From an uncultured Eubacteriales bacterium (GTDB lineage: Bacteria; Bacillota; Clostridia; Christensenellales; Aristaeellaceae), in assembly GCA_900315315.1 (NCBI GenBank), contig OMYT01000008.1:1-64000 (forward strand): a stretch of 64,000 bases of DNA. The letters run 5' to 3'. Shown here in pieces: positions 27,343 to 36,743 of the stretch. The notes beneath the pieces were generated by a model. It ran no database searches. It saw only the letters and a list, made by a program, of their open reading frames with translations, and was not told the origin of the DNA. A program made the translations under genes and the position numbers. Each line of letters starts with the position of its first letter. The stretch's first letter is position 1.

Positions 27343-28845
27343 TTATTCCGTTTTTCTTCTCTTTAACAGCATAAATCGGAATTGATTATATGCTTCTTTT
27401 TCAAAAACACGAAGAGCTAATGCATATAAAAAAGCAACTATTAACGCTGCTAATATACCTTTCAGAATTAAGATGTCATATTTTTCTGCTGTAAGAGGAT
27501 ACAATCGGTCAAGAATACTGATGATCAGAAAAAGAAATGCATTCCACCCCCATCGTTTGCATGTTATCCAAGGTGATTTATGTAGGATATTCCTGTCTAC
27601 ATACCATATAATAGCTATTGATCGATATATCAGTGCAATAATCGTTCCTATAAGTACCCCATAGATACCCCAATGAATAACGGCAATAAATGTCACAACT
27701 AGATTGATAACCATTTCTAGAATTGATTGTACTTGTGTTTCCCTGAATTTTTGTGCGTATTCTGTCACCAGTTGCATAGGGCCTCTGGCTGCCTGTAATA
27801 AAAATACGAAGGTGAATAAAATGGGAAGGAACCGATCAACATATTGAATGTCAACTATACCAACAGTATAAAGCCGGAGAAATGGAGTTATTAGAAGATA
27901 TAATATGGTATATAATGCAAATGTCATTGTTATATATATTGCTTCGAAAGAATCCTGCATTCTCTTAAAACGTAAGAAATCAGAATGATATGTTTGAGCT
28001 AATTTGTACTGTATTCCATCCAGAAAACTGAATAGTACTGATTTCACCATGTTAAAAAATGATAGATAGATTGTGTATCGACTGACCTCCTTCAGTCCAC
28101 ACATTAATGTCAGAAAAATGATATCAGTATTGCTGAAAACAAGGTTGGATAATTTATGAATTAACACACTTTTTCGGTTTGACAATGCCTCATAATTTGG
28201 GGATACTGACAAATTAATCCAAGGATTTTTCTTCCTGACAAATGATAAAAGACAAAAGATTCGAAGAATTGATACAGTAAAAAGAGATAGTTGAATTACA
28301 ACTATATCATAGCCCAGATAGATCAGCAGAATTTTAGCGGCATTTGAAAGGATATACAGCAACATATTTAGATTATTTAAAACATAATTTCGTCCCTCTG
28401 CTCGTAACAAAATGCTGTATTTTCCATGAAAAAAATAACTTAGTAAACCTTCTAATCCACTGATTAGTACAATCATTGCAACTGTAAATCGCGGAATTGA
28501 TGTCTGAACCACTATAGGATATATACCAGTAAGGCAAAATATCGCTACAAGATAAATCGTCCCTATTCTTTTGTAATAATAATGTGTCGCTGCAAGTATA
28601 GAATTTATATCATTTTGGTCTCCGTGACCAATAGCCTTATAGAGTGCCTGCAATGATGCTGTCCCAATACCTGATTCTAAAAGAGCTAAATAAGCATAGA
28701 TCTGTCCAACAGATGAAATCAAGCCATTTGTTTCTGAACCGTAGTTTAGAATGAACAGACGCGGCAAAATCAATCCAAATCCAATTGTCAACAACTGGAA
28801 AAACAAGCCGGAAGCAACATTCCAGACACCTTTTTTATCTTTCAT
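27343..28845 (-). CDS. Wzx-type oligosaccharide flippase
   Basis: 500 residues, a polytopic membrane protein of the MOP/polysaccharide exporter superfamily with about 12-14 hydrophobic helices. It opens VWNVASGLFFQLLTIGFGLI and has LPRLFILNYGSETNGLISSV, usual for Firmicutes Wzx proteins. It should flip the undecaprenyl-linked repeat unit to the outer face of the membrane, for EpsG-type polymerisation. Strongly A+T-rich, as is common for strain-specific wzx genes. Confidence 0.88.
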   Translation of the reverse strand: MKDKKGVWNVASGLFFQLLTIGFGLILPRLFILNYGSETNGLISSVGQIYAYLALLESGIGTASLQALYKAIGHGDQNDINSILAATHYYYKRIGTIYLVAIFCLTGIYPIVVQTSIPRFTVAMIVLISGLEGLLSYFFHGKYSILLRAEGRNYVLNNLNMLLYILSNAAKILLIYLGYDIVVIQLSLFTVSILRIFCLLSFVRKKNPWINLSVSPNYEALSNRKSVLIHKLSNLVFSNTDIIFLTLMCGLKEVSRYTIYLSFFNMVKSVLFSFLDGIQYKLAQTYHSDFLRFKRMQDSFEAIYITMTFALYTILYLLITPFLRLYTVGIVDIQYVDRFLPILFTFVFLLQAARGPMQLVTEYAQKFRETQVQSILEMVINLVVTFIAVIHWGIYGVLIGTIIALIYRSIAIIWYVDRNILHKSPWITCKRWGWNAFLFLIISILDRLYPLTAEKYDILILKGILAALIVAFLYALALRVFEKEAYNQFRFMLLKRRKTE

Positions 28846-28851
28846 CTTTTA

Positions 28852-29928
28852 TTATGTGTTTGATATTCCGATTGCTTTTGATAGAAATTCCATTGAACTG
28901 CATCTCTCAAATTTGAGTTGTTTATTCACATCCGAAACATTCCAAAGTGGAATATCCTTATCGCGCAAACCGTCCAAAGTATCAATACAGCAGCAATCCA
29001 GTTTGAAATGGCGAAGCAGATCAGCTACCTTGTTGTGATTATGTGGCATAATTAAAGAATAAAATGGTTTCTCATGAAGTATTGAAAAGCACGTCCCGTG
29101 AAACATGTTTGTGATTACCATTTCGCTGTGTTGGAACAGACGAAAGAAAGTGACCGGGGAAGCGGAAGCAAAATGATAATCACACCAAGGACGATAATCG
29201 CCAACAGATACTGTCTTCATCTTGTGCTTTCGAGCAAATGCTTTAACTTGCTCAGCAAATTCAGCGGATACTGTAATTCCTCCCCAAGTATATATAATCA
29301 AATATTGTTCCTGGATAAGTTCTTTATTCCACTGATTCTTCTCCTTGTCGAATCCATATAGGAGAACAGGATCTAGAACGCGTACTGGCCTGTTTCCTGT
29401 CAGATTCTCCAGGAGTTCGACCGTATTATCATCTCTGGCAGAATGTATCTCGAAGCGAGATAATGCCGTTTTTAATTCTTCAATATGATTAAATATAGAC
29501 AGATCGGAATAACTGAATTCGCCAAAGCTCGGCGCATAAGAAATAATATGGTCACAGGATGCCCCAATGGCATACTGATAGTTATTAAACTCATATTTGC
29601 AGTCAAATATCTGATCACTTCCTACAACAATGATGTCCAATCCTTGTGAAATATTGTAGTAGTCTCCAATTGTTAGATTTCTTTCCCTGAATTTACATAT
29701 CAATCTCTCTTTCTTTTTTTCTTCTCTGTTTGCTAAAAGTGTATGAGGAGAATAATTCTTTAGTTTTCTTTTTAGATTGTTCGAGCGGATTGGTGTTTCT
29801 TTCTGTCGTTTATATCTCAGAAAAACAGGTACATGACCCATTTCCTCTAAGGTCTTTTGCATAGCATATGAAAGAAAAACCGATCCATAGTTTGGCACAT
29901 CGAAATATGTAATGATTCCGATTTTCAT
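28852..29928 (-). CDS. Polysaccharide pyruvyl transferase family protein
   Basis: 358 residues. MKIGIITYFDVPNYGSVFLS, VVGSDQIFD, SYAPSFGEF and TNMFHGTCFSILHEKPF are the family landmarks of CsaB/WcaK-like enzymes, including the conserved His-Gly of the nucleotide-binding half. Known members add a pyruvate ketal to a sugar of a surface polysaccharide from phosphoenolpyruvate; some homologues in GT clusters are glycosyltransferase-like instead. Its start overlaps the end of the upstream GT2 gene by ATGA. Confidence 0.85.
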   Translation of the reverse strand: MKIGIITYFDVPNYGSVFLSYAMQKTLEEMGHVPVFLRYKRQKETPIRSNNLKRKLKNYSPHTLLANREEKKKERLICKFRERNLTIGDYYNISQGLDIIVVGSDQIFDCKYEFNNYQYAIGASCDHIISYAPSFGEFSYSDLSIFNHIEELKTALSRFEIHSARDDNTVELLENLTGNRPVRVLDPVLLYGFDKEKNQWNKELIQEQYLIIYTWGGITVSAEFAEQVKAFARKHKMKTVSVGDYRPWCDYHFASASPVTFFRLFQHSEMVITNMFHGTCFSILHEKPFYSLIMPHNHNKVADLLRHFKLDCCCIDTLDGLRDKDIPLWNVSDVNKQLKFERCSSMEFLSKAIGISNT

Positions 29929-30884
29929 GTTTCATTTCTCCTGTGCACTGGATCATCCCACCGAAATTGGGATCGTCTTCGAAAACTCAATAGTATTCCG
30001 TATGGAAATGCAAGAAATGAAATCCAAGGTTTGCTGCTCTGCAAGATGTATTCCGGATGCCCTGCCACAATTGACAAAGCAATATGCTGCGCTGCTGCTT
30101 TATATTTTCTCTTCATTCTCTCTTCCGTCTGTATTTTCAGATTGCTCAACATTGCATAACCCATCTTATTATTCCTTAACAGATTCCAGTTCCCTTTTGT
30201 TTGCCCATCTTCAAGGTATTCACACTTATATATGGGTTTGTTGAACCACCTGATCAGATAACCATCTAGAGCCATCCGATCAAAGCAGAGTTGCTCCGGG
30301 GCATATATCTCATCATCCCATACAGGAAATGGATATCGCCTGATGATATCAGTCTTATAGGCTTCACACATATCTGCATCTAATTGATACTTTTTTCGTT
30401 CAAGGTTTGTACAATCTACATAGCCTTCGCTGTTCGTCAATGGCCATACTCCTTTGATTGGCTGGCCGTTTGGAAGGATCCTAACAAATCCTACACCCGC
30501 ATAAAGATCCATTTGATCCACTTGTTGAATGCCCTTCAGAATCTCCTCCACAGCGTTGGGGAGAAGTTCATCATCCGAGTCCAACATAAAAAAATATCGT
30601 CCCCGGATATGATTGATACCATAGTTTAACGCCCTTGGTATCCCTCTCTCCGGAATTTGATGATAATAAATCTGAAATGAATTCGGTTCTTTTGTCCATT
30701 CTGCAAAAAGCGTCGCAGTGTTATCTGTAGAACCATTATCCGTTACAAACCAGTCAAAATCAAAACAAGTTTGATTCTTCAGGGATTGATAAACTTGGGG
30801 AAGTGTATGCGCTCTGTTATACGTTGCCGTATGGATAGTCAACAAATGCGGCGCTATCAGATCTGTTTGATTATTCATAGCCAT
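29925..30884 (-). CDS. Family 2 glycosyltransferase
   Basis: About 319 residues. The start is uncertain: ATG-GCT and, two codons later, an ATG forming an ATGA overlap with the upstream stop are both possible; a longer form would overlap the neighbour extensively. LLTIHTATYNRAHTLPQVYQ, VTDNGSTDNT and FMLDSDDELLPN (DXD) define a GT-A fold. VWDDEIYAPEQLCFDRMA is the usual acidic catalytic region. Specificity unknown. Confidence 0.85.
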   Translation of the reverse strand: MAMNNQTDLIAPHLLTIHTATYNRAHTLPQVYQSLKNQTCFDFDWFVTDNGSTDNTATLFAEWTKEPNSFQIYYHQIPERGIPRALNYGINHIRGRYFFMLDSDDELLPNAVEEILKGIQQVDQMDLYAGVGFVRILPNGQPIKGVWPLTNSEGYVDCTNLERKKYQLDADMCEAYKTDIIRRYPFPVWDDEIYAPEQLCFDRMALDGYLIRWFNKPIYKCEYLEDGQTKGNWNLLRNNKMGYAMLSNLKIQTEERMKRKYKAAAQHIALSIVAGHPEYILQSSKPWISFLAFPYGILLSFRRRSQFRWDDPVHRRNET

Positions 30885-31909
30885 GTTAACAATCTGGCAC
30901 TCCTCTGTTTCATCAAAAGCAGGATTACTTTGAGTTTCCAATGTACATGTGGCATATCAAACCCCTCAAAAGTATTTCGAAGCTCACTGGAATTTAAAAT
31001 ACGCACTGTTTCTTTTGAGAGCCTGTGTTTATATTTTCTTTTCTCCTGTTGAATACAATTTAATGCGAAGTAAATCAAATGCAGCTTCATTTGCCTGGTA
31101 AAATCATAATCATACACAGAATCAAAGAATTCATGTAAGCGCTGATTCATTTTACAATAAACATCCCATGCTCCTTTACGGTAGGATGTCGTAATTGAGC
31201 CGGGGTTTTCCCAATAATGATACAGAAACACATTCTTCATGTAGTATAAACTGTTACATAAATATACCGCGATGGAACTGAACAGATTGTCTTCTGACCA
31301 TTTGATTTCTTCATCAAAGAAAAGATTATTGCGATCTAGAAATCTTTTTCTGTATAAGCCATTCCACACTGAAATACATGGACCAAATTCAATCGTCTCC
31401 CGCATAATCAATTGTGGAAAAATTACTTGTCGGATTTGTTCTTTACAATAACACCCCGAAGGAATATTTTCACTATGTGTGATATTTCTTCCATCCTTAG
31501 TTTTTCTGATATAGTCTGAGAAAACATAATCTACTCCAGTTTCAATTGCCTTCTGATACAGTAATTCAAACATTGTTGAATCAACTTCATCATCTGAATC
31601 AACAAAACCGACATATTGTCCAGAGGCAACTCTTAATCCAGCGTTTCTGGCACTTGATAGGCCTCCATTTCTCTTGTGAACAACTTCTACGTCAATATAT
31701 TTGTTTGCATACATATTACATATCTCAGCAGTCCGATCTGTAGATCCATCGTCAACCAAGATGATTTCTATTTCCTGTAGTGTCTGCGCCAGCAAGCTTT
31801 CCATGCAGCGAGTCAGATATTTCTCCACATTATATGCTGGAACAATAATACTGACTTTATACAAATCAATCTCCTTAAATTGCAATGAAAAAAATCTCTT
31901 TTTGCTCAT
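30875..31909 (-). CDS. Family 2 glycosyltransferase
   Basis: 344 residues. YKVSIIVPAYNVEKYLTRCM, LVDDGSTDRTAEIC, HKRNGGLSSARNAGL and VGFVDSDDEVD (DXD) are classic EpsJ/CpsI-type GT2 motifs. The C-terminal half is helical and basic, with WSEDNLFSSIAVYLC. Probably adds a hexose or N-acetylhexosamine to the growing repeat unit. Confidence 0.9.
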   Translation of the reverse strand: MSKKRFFSLQFKEIDLYKVSIIVPAYNVEKYLTRCMESLLAQTLQEIEIILVDDGSTDRTAEICNMYANKYIDVEVVHKRNGGLSSARNAGLRVASGQYVGFVDSDDEVDSTMFELLYQKAIETGVDYVFSDYIRKTKDGRNITHSENIPSGCYCKEQIRQVIFPQLIMRETIEFGPCISVWNGLYRKRFLDRNNLFFDEEIKWSEDNLFSSIAVYLCNSLYYMKNVFLYHYWENPGSITTSYRKGAWDVYCKMNQRLHEFFDSVYDYDFTRQMKLHLIYFALNCIQQEKRKYKHRLSKETVRILNSSELRNTFEGFDMPHVHWKLKVILLLMKQRSARLLTWL

Positions 31910-31930
31910 TTCATGCCAGGCAAAAGCCTC

Positions 31931-33127
31931 TTAGCATATCATAAGCTTATATACTTTCTGTACTTCTTCAGAATTGGAATAATCACGTATGGAACAATTT
32001 TTCTCCAGCTCTCTCATTTTCTCGGGATTTCGCAGAAGAGATGCTATTCCCTTTGCGCATCCTTCATTGTCCATGGGCACAATGATACCATCTACATTAT
32101 CCTCTAGCTGACTCCTGGATGTTTCGTAGTTTGTAATCACTACTGGTTTGCACAATACCTGAGCTTCTCTGACACATACACTCTTTCCTTCATATAAAGA
32201 TGGCTGTACATAAACATCGCATTTTGCTATAAAGGGGTATGGGTTTTCCTTTTTGCCCAGAACAATCACATGATCATGCATTTCAAGCTCTTTTATTTTT
32301 TCCCTGATCTTTTCTTCCTCCGATCCAAATCCGATCAAGTACCACTTTACATTCAAGCCCTCTTCTCTAATTCTTTTGCATATGTCCGGTATGTTAATAA
32401 TATTCTTTGGAGGTGAAAACCTACCTACCGTAAGGAGTCGTATGCTTCCATCGTCTGGCATTTCATCTGCTGCAATCAATTCCTTGGATTTTCGAACAAT
32501 ATATGGAACAGATAATATATTTTCAATCGTTACGATTCGATTCTGAAGACTTGGAAAAAGCGAAGCAAAGTTTTCGGCACAAGCTTCACTAACTGCAACA
32601 ATCGCATTCAACCTTGAATAGTCCTTTTCGATCATGTCCAGGTTTTCTTTAGCATTTTTGTAATCAGTATGAATCCAACCTACTTTTTTCTTTGCATGAA
32701 CTTTCTCGATAATCAAATCAAATGGGCGAAAAAAACCGATAGCCAAATCGTAGTTCTTTACGAAAGGTACGATTTTTCTTCTCGTAACTTGAGCCCAAGT
32801 AGCATAATAATCAACCTGCATAAAATGCCTGATTATTTCATCCCTAAGCCTAAGAGCTGCCGCATAAAAGCATCTATGTTTAATTTTCGAAACAAATGAT
32901 TCTTGTAAAAAAGCCAGTTCCTTCACCTCTGGGAGAAGGTTAACCTCCGGATTGATCTGTGAAAGCAAAGGCCCATGATGACCATATAGGAACAAATCTA
33001 CATCATATTCATTATAATTTATTGCATCCATCAACCCAAGAAGACTTCTCTCAATACCGCCTAATTCCATTGGGCCGGTAAACACAATTAATATTGGTTT
33101 TTTCATTTTTATGCTTTCATCCATCAA
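31931..33127 (-). CDS. Family 4 (GT-B) glycosyltransferase
   Basis: Up to 398 residues; MKKPILIVF seven codons later is an equally good start. MELGGIERSLLGLMDA is the glycine-rich acceptor loop, LLTVGRFSPPKNIINIP the start of the nucleotide-binding half, and QPSLYEGKSVCVREAQVLCK the E(x)7E donor-site motif. A retaining GT-B enzyme. It lies between the EpsG-like polymerase gene and the GT2 genes. Confidence 0.9.
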   Translation of the reverse strand: MMDESIKMKKPILIVFTGPMELGGIERSLLGLMDAINYNEYDVDLFLYGHHGPLLSQINPEVNLLPEVKELAFLQESFVSKIKHRCFYAAALRLRDEIIRHFMQVDYYATWAQVTRRKIVPFVKNYDLAIGFFRPFDLIIEKVHAKKKVGWIHTDYKNAKENLDMIEKDYSRLNAIVAVSEACAENFASLFPSLQNRIVTIENILSVPYIVRKSKELIAADEMPDDGSIRLLTVGRFSPPKNIINIPDICKRIREEGLNVKWYLIGFGSEEEKIREKIKELEMHDHVIVLGKKENPYPFIAKCDVYVQPSLYEGKSVCVREAQVLCKPVVITNYETSRSQLEDNVDGIIVPMDNEGCAKGIASLLRNPEKMRELEKNCSIRDYSNSEEVQKVYKLMIC

Positions 33128-33164
33128 ATCATCATTGGATTTTGATTTATGCCTTCTTTTCTCT

Positions 33165-34247
33165 TTATCTGTTAAACACCCAGTAAAAATCCCTCAAACT
33201 ATCTGACTGTAAGGAATAGATCCAATAAAGCAATAAGATTAACAGAACAACTCCGATTACAGCATTTCTGTGCTTGTTTTGGGGAATCATCTGAAACAGG
33301 TGTCCGTATCCGATACAGACCATGGCTCCGGTATGAATACCGATTCGCCCGAAATAAGCGCTTCCCATGCTGGCAAACATGGCAAACGCATTGAAAAAAA
33401 TAGCATTGGTGTAGAACTCCTGTTCGCGGCTCATGTGAGCTCGGTCACAGGAGGTAAAATACAGAATAACCGGGGCAAAGCATACCGCTATTCTCCATGG
33501 ATTGATATTCCTCGTCATATATGGATCCGACCAATTAAAAATAGATCCTTTGTATAACTCGATCAGATCGGATACAATGTCATATGAGAAGCGAACAATA
33601 ATGGCCCCAACTGCCAGAATGACAAACTGAGTCGCATCTGGTTTCCTTATAAACAGGAAATATGGAATGATCATGACGATCGCGGTAGTATGAAACAGCA
33701 TTGCGACCAGAACCGTCAGCAAATAGGGTATAAACTTTCGTTCAAGAATGTATCGGTGACCGGCAAAAAGGATCGCTGCGGCAAGATATTGCCGGATCCC
33801 GTTAAAACTACCCGTCCAGTCTCCAAGAAATAGAAAGGCCAGCATGCTGACCAGATACATGGGACTGTAACGGTAAATCATCAGGCAATATATCCCGACT
33901 ATGATGACTGAACAAATGAATATGAGCACTGCCCCATCGTCTGCGATCATCGTAGATATTCTGCTAATCAGACGAATGCCGGGTTCATGAAAGCTGATCA
34001 GGTGCTCCCATACGGTTTCCCAGTCGGTGACGTTAATCCGGTAATACGCCATGTAGTCTGTGCCAACCTGATATCGAAAGCCGGCAACCGCGATCAGAAT
34101 AGCTGCCAATAAGAAAGCCAGAACAGGATCAGGTCTGGTAATTATCTCTCCTGTACGGGACAATTTTGATTTAGGATTTACCTGAGCTGCATACCCTAAA
34201 GCAAGAGTCGCAAACATAACCAGCAAATAAACGATTGATATACTCAT
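33165..34247 (-). CDS. EpsG-family polysaccharide polymerase (Wzy-like)
   Basis: 360 residues with about nine to ten membrane helices. The EpsG hallmark FRYQVGTDYMAYY sits after the second helix, with GIRQYLAAAILFAG in the middle and FLFLGDWTGSFN. EpsG-family proteins are the Wzy-type polymerases of Firmicutes exopolysaccharides and link flipped repeat units outside the membrane. Its start overlaps the upstream GT14 gene by ATGA, so the two are coupled. Confidence 0.88.
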   Translation of the reverse strand: MSISIVYLLVMFATLALGYAAQVNPKSKLSRTGEIITRPDPVLAFLLAAILIAVAGFRYQVGTDYMAYYRINVTDWETVWEHLISFHEPGIRLISRISTMIADDGAVLIFICSVIIVGIYCLMIYRYSPMYLVSMLAFLFLGDWTGSFNGIRQYLAAAILFAGHRYILERKFIPYLLTVLVAMLFHTTAIVMIIPYFLFIRKPDATQFVILAVGAIIVRFSYDIVSDLIELYKGSIFNWSDPYMTRNINPWRIAVCFAPVILYFTSCDRAHMSREQEFYTNAIFFNAFAMFASMGSAYFGRIGIHTGAMVCIGYGHLFQMIPQNKHRNAVIGVVLLILLLYWIYSLQSDSLRDFYWVFNR

Positions 34248-35176
34248 TGCTCAATAAACCCATTCGGATTGTGTTTTTCATTCATTTGCTGCTCCTGCAT
34301 GATTCTGTTATAGATTCGTTCGACAAGTTCGCTGCTTTTATCCTCACTGAACTTTCTGGCAAACATGTACGGACTGTTCATTAAAAGCTGATAATCGTTT
34401 TCCGTCTCGCTCCCTCCAAAGATATACGGACGTCCTCGATGCCAGTCAATATATCGCGTAGATCCATTTTTCAAATCGGATTCATCATAAAGTGTTTCTC
34501 TGAATTGTTGCTGATTATAGACAAAAGTATGAATAAACAACTCATCGCTGGCAATTGTGGATTGAAAGACTTGACGAATCTCGTCTTCCGCTTTGATCAA
34601 AGCTTGGCAAAGAGTTCTTCGAATTGAGAACCACGTCCATCCGTCAATAATCTTCCATGTAACGCCCTTCAAGCGATTGACACCAACTATGCGCTGGCCG
34701 TATTCCAAAAGCCGGTCCGTTCCTTTCATAAGCCTGCTGGTCCGATAGAATCGATTATGAAGGAAAGGATGATAATATTTTACACGACGAACAGAGTACC
34801 ATGATTCATGTGGAACGATGCCGATAAAATTCCTTTTGCTGTTTTCAAAGAATCGATAACGAACTTCATTTGTCTTCAATGGAAGATCTACTCCACTAAG
34901 TAAGTGATAGTAGGAATAACCGCTCGTAACAGCTGATTTTAACAAACGAAAGGTTGTATCTACTTGCGAATAATCTGCCCAGAAAACTGGTTTAGAGTCA
35001 ATAATCGTTAGTTTCGACTCTTTCATCTTCGGGACTGATTGAATCTTTTTCGATCTTAAGTCTATATGCAAATAGATGTCATGTCTGTAATCATCCAAAA
35101 GATATAACAACTTCTCGAGAATTGAAGGATTGTCATGAGCCATGATCAAGTAGGCATGTTTTGAAACAAACGTCAT
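34244..35176 (-). CDS. GT14 core-2/I-branching-type glycosyltransferase
   Basis: 310 residues. AYLIMAHDNPSILEKLLYLL, DIYLHIDLRS, FWADYSQVDTTFRLLKSA and YYHLLSGVDLPLK match the bacterial branch of the beta-1,6-N-acetylglucosaminyltransferase (GT14) family; GWTWFSIRR and SDELFIHTFV complete the pattern. Metal-independent family, likely adding a branch sugar such as GlcNAc, Gal or Xyl. The upstream gap holds a gene remnant. Confidence 0.88.
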   Translation of the reverse strand: MTFVSKHAYLIMAHDNPSILEKLLYLLDDYRHDIYLHIDLRSKKIQSVPKMKESKLTIIDSKPVFWADYSQVDTTFRLLKSAVTSGYSYYHLLSGVDLPLKTNEVRYRFFENSKRNFIGIVPHESWYSVRRVKYYHPFLHNRFYRTSRLMKGTDRLLEYGQRIVGVNRLKGVTWKIIDGWTWFSIRRTLCQALIKAEDEIRQVFQSTIASDELFIHTFVYNQQQFRETLYDESDLKNGSTRYIDWHRGRPYIFGGSETENDYQLLMNSPYMFARKFSEDKSSELVERIYNRIMQEQQMNEKHNPNGFIEQ

Positions 35177-35316
35177 AGTAGTATCCCTGTTGTTATTGAC
35201 ATGTTCCTATTTTGCATTTGGGCACTGAATCATTGATAGCTTTTGAGGATAAAAATAAAACCTTCTTGCCATTCTGGATCGGATGGTTGCTTTATCATAT
35301 CATTATCTTGCTTTGC

Positions 35317-35620
35317 TTACTCGAGTCGGATATGTCTCGAGTCGGACGAGTTGGATGTTTTTACAATTTTGCATTTTCTCAATTCTTGTTCGCGTTCGAG
35401 TCGGATGCTTTTTTTGCCGTTCACCCTGATGTGTTCAATCACAGTTGTATAGTGAGTTAGAATGACCCCTGCGTCACTGTATGTCATGCCGGTGAGGTAT
35501 TTCTGCCAGTTCTCTTCAACTTCTTCCGGTTCCTGAATCAGTTCTAGAAGGTCCTCGTAGCCGCTTTCCTGATATTTGTTTTTGATTTCGACGAGGATGC
35601 CATTGACCTTTCGTGGTTTT
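35317..35620 (-). pseudogene. Protein-like remnant between two glycosyltransferase genes
   Basis: A reading frame overlapping the end of the GT4 gene encodes protein-like sequence (NGILVEIKNKYQESGYEDLL, then EEVEENWQKYLTG and SDAGVILTHYTTVIEHIR) but has no usable start of its own in the protein-like part. I recognise no family. It ends in a short reiterated sequence in which CGAGTCGGA occurs three times (near 35323, 35338 and 35397). It is either the severed tail of a lost gene or the original C-terminal extension of the GT4 gene after a frameshift. The rest of the 35177-35543 gap shows nothing else. Confidence 0.35.
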
Positions 35621-36743
35621 CCTGCAATAGTTCTTGGATCAGATACAGGATTTCCTGTTTTGTCTTTCCGGTCGTAAATGCTTCCGCGGTTTTCCGGTTG
35701 TTTTCTCCCATTTGCTTTCTGAGTTCCGGATCGTTTTTCAGCCTTTGGATGCTTTCTGCATAGCACCGTTCGTCATCTGTTCCGCATATAAACCCGGATA
35801 TGCCGTCTTTTGTAATGTCCACCAGTCCGCGAATTCCGGAGTTGATAAGCGGCAGACCGCAATACATGGCTTCCAGCGCAGATAGCGGCAAGCCTTCCCT
35901 CTTGGATGGCAAAGCAAACAAATCGCACTGTCTGCAGATATCGGCAATATCTCTACGATAGCCCAGAAAATGAACCTGATCAGACATATTCAGTTCTTTT
36001 GCTAGGCACTCCAGTTTTTCTCTCTGATCCCCCTTGCCGCAAAGAATATAGTGGATCATCCGATCGTTCAATCGGGCAATTGCGCGGATAATGATCTGCT
36101 GGTTTTTGTTTTCGTTAAGTTCCCCGATGGAAAGGATCAGAAAGGAATCTTCCGAGATATTCAGTTCCTTGCGGATTTTGACCGGATTTTTGCCTGGTTG
36201 AAGCCGTTCTGTGTCAATGCCGACTCCGTGGATATAGGCTGCTTTGGGCGTATTCATCTTTTGTGCCCTGGCATAGTCTTCCCGGTTGATCGTACAGATG
36301 CAGTCCGCTTTGGATGCCATGATCCTTTCAATCGGATAGAAAAGCAACCAGTTCAGCAACGGCGCGCCTTTGTAAAAATGGAAGCCATGCACCATGTACA
36401 GAACTTTGGTGCCCTGTTTTCTGGCTTTCTTTGCGGCCAGCCGGGTCATCACGCCCATCACCGGCTCGTTCGTCCAGATGAGATCGAATCTGTTCTCTTT
36501 CAGAAGTTCCTTGAGTTCCTTGTAGCCTTTTGGATTCTTTTTTGACAGCGGGCTGCGCTGAAGGCTCAGCTGATGGATCCTGACATATTGCCCCAGATCC
36601 TTCCTGACTTCCTCCATTCGGTTCAGCACTTCTGAACAGGCGATCTCAACCTCATATCCGTTTTCTGCCAGATGAAGCACATGCGGCTCCAGGAATTGCT
36701 TCATCATGGAGTCGGTACAGGTGATCAGAATTCTTTTTGCCAT
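35544..36743 (-). CDS. EpsD-like family 4 glycosyltransferase
   Basis: 399 residues. GT-B fold: AKRILITCTDSMMKQFLEPH, an acceptor-half WTNEPVMGVMTRL and MVHGFHFYKG (typical of EpsD/CapM-like enzymes), then ILSIGELNENKNQQIIIRAI and LPSKREGLPLSALEAMYCGL with the E(x)7E motif. The start overlaps the end of the aldo/keto reductase gene by 19 bases. The last ~30 residues (SSSKSKTNIRKAATRTF) look unlike a natural family end and overlap a protein-like frame, so the C-terminus may be altered. Confidence 0.88.
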   Translation of the reverse strand: MAKRILITCTDSMMKQFLEPHVLHLAENGYEVEIACSEVLNRMEEVRKDLGQYVRIHQLSLQRSPLSKKNPKGYKELKELLKENRFDLIWTNEPVMGVMTRLAAKKARKQGTKVLYMVHGFHFYKGAPLLNWLLFYPIERIMASKADCICTINREDYARAQKMNTPKAAYIHGVGIDTERLQPGKNPVKIRKELNISEDSFLILSIGELNENKNQQIIIRAIARLNDRMIHYILCGKGDQREKLECLAKELNMSDQVHFLGYRRDIADICRQCDLFALPSKREGLPLSALEAMYCGLPLINSGIRGLVDITKDGISGFICGTDDERCYAESIQRLKNDPELRKQMGENNRKTAEAFTTGKTKQEILYLIQELLQENHERSMASSSKSKTNIRKAATRTF

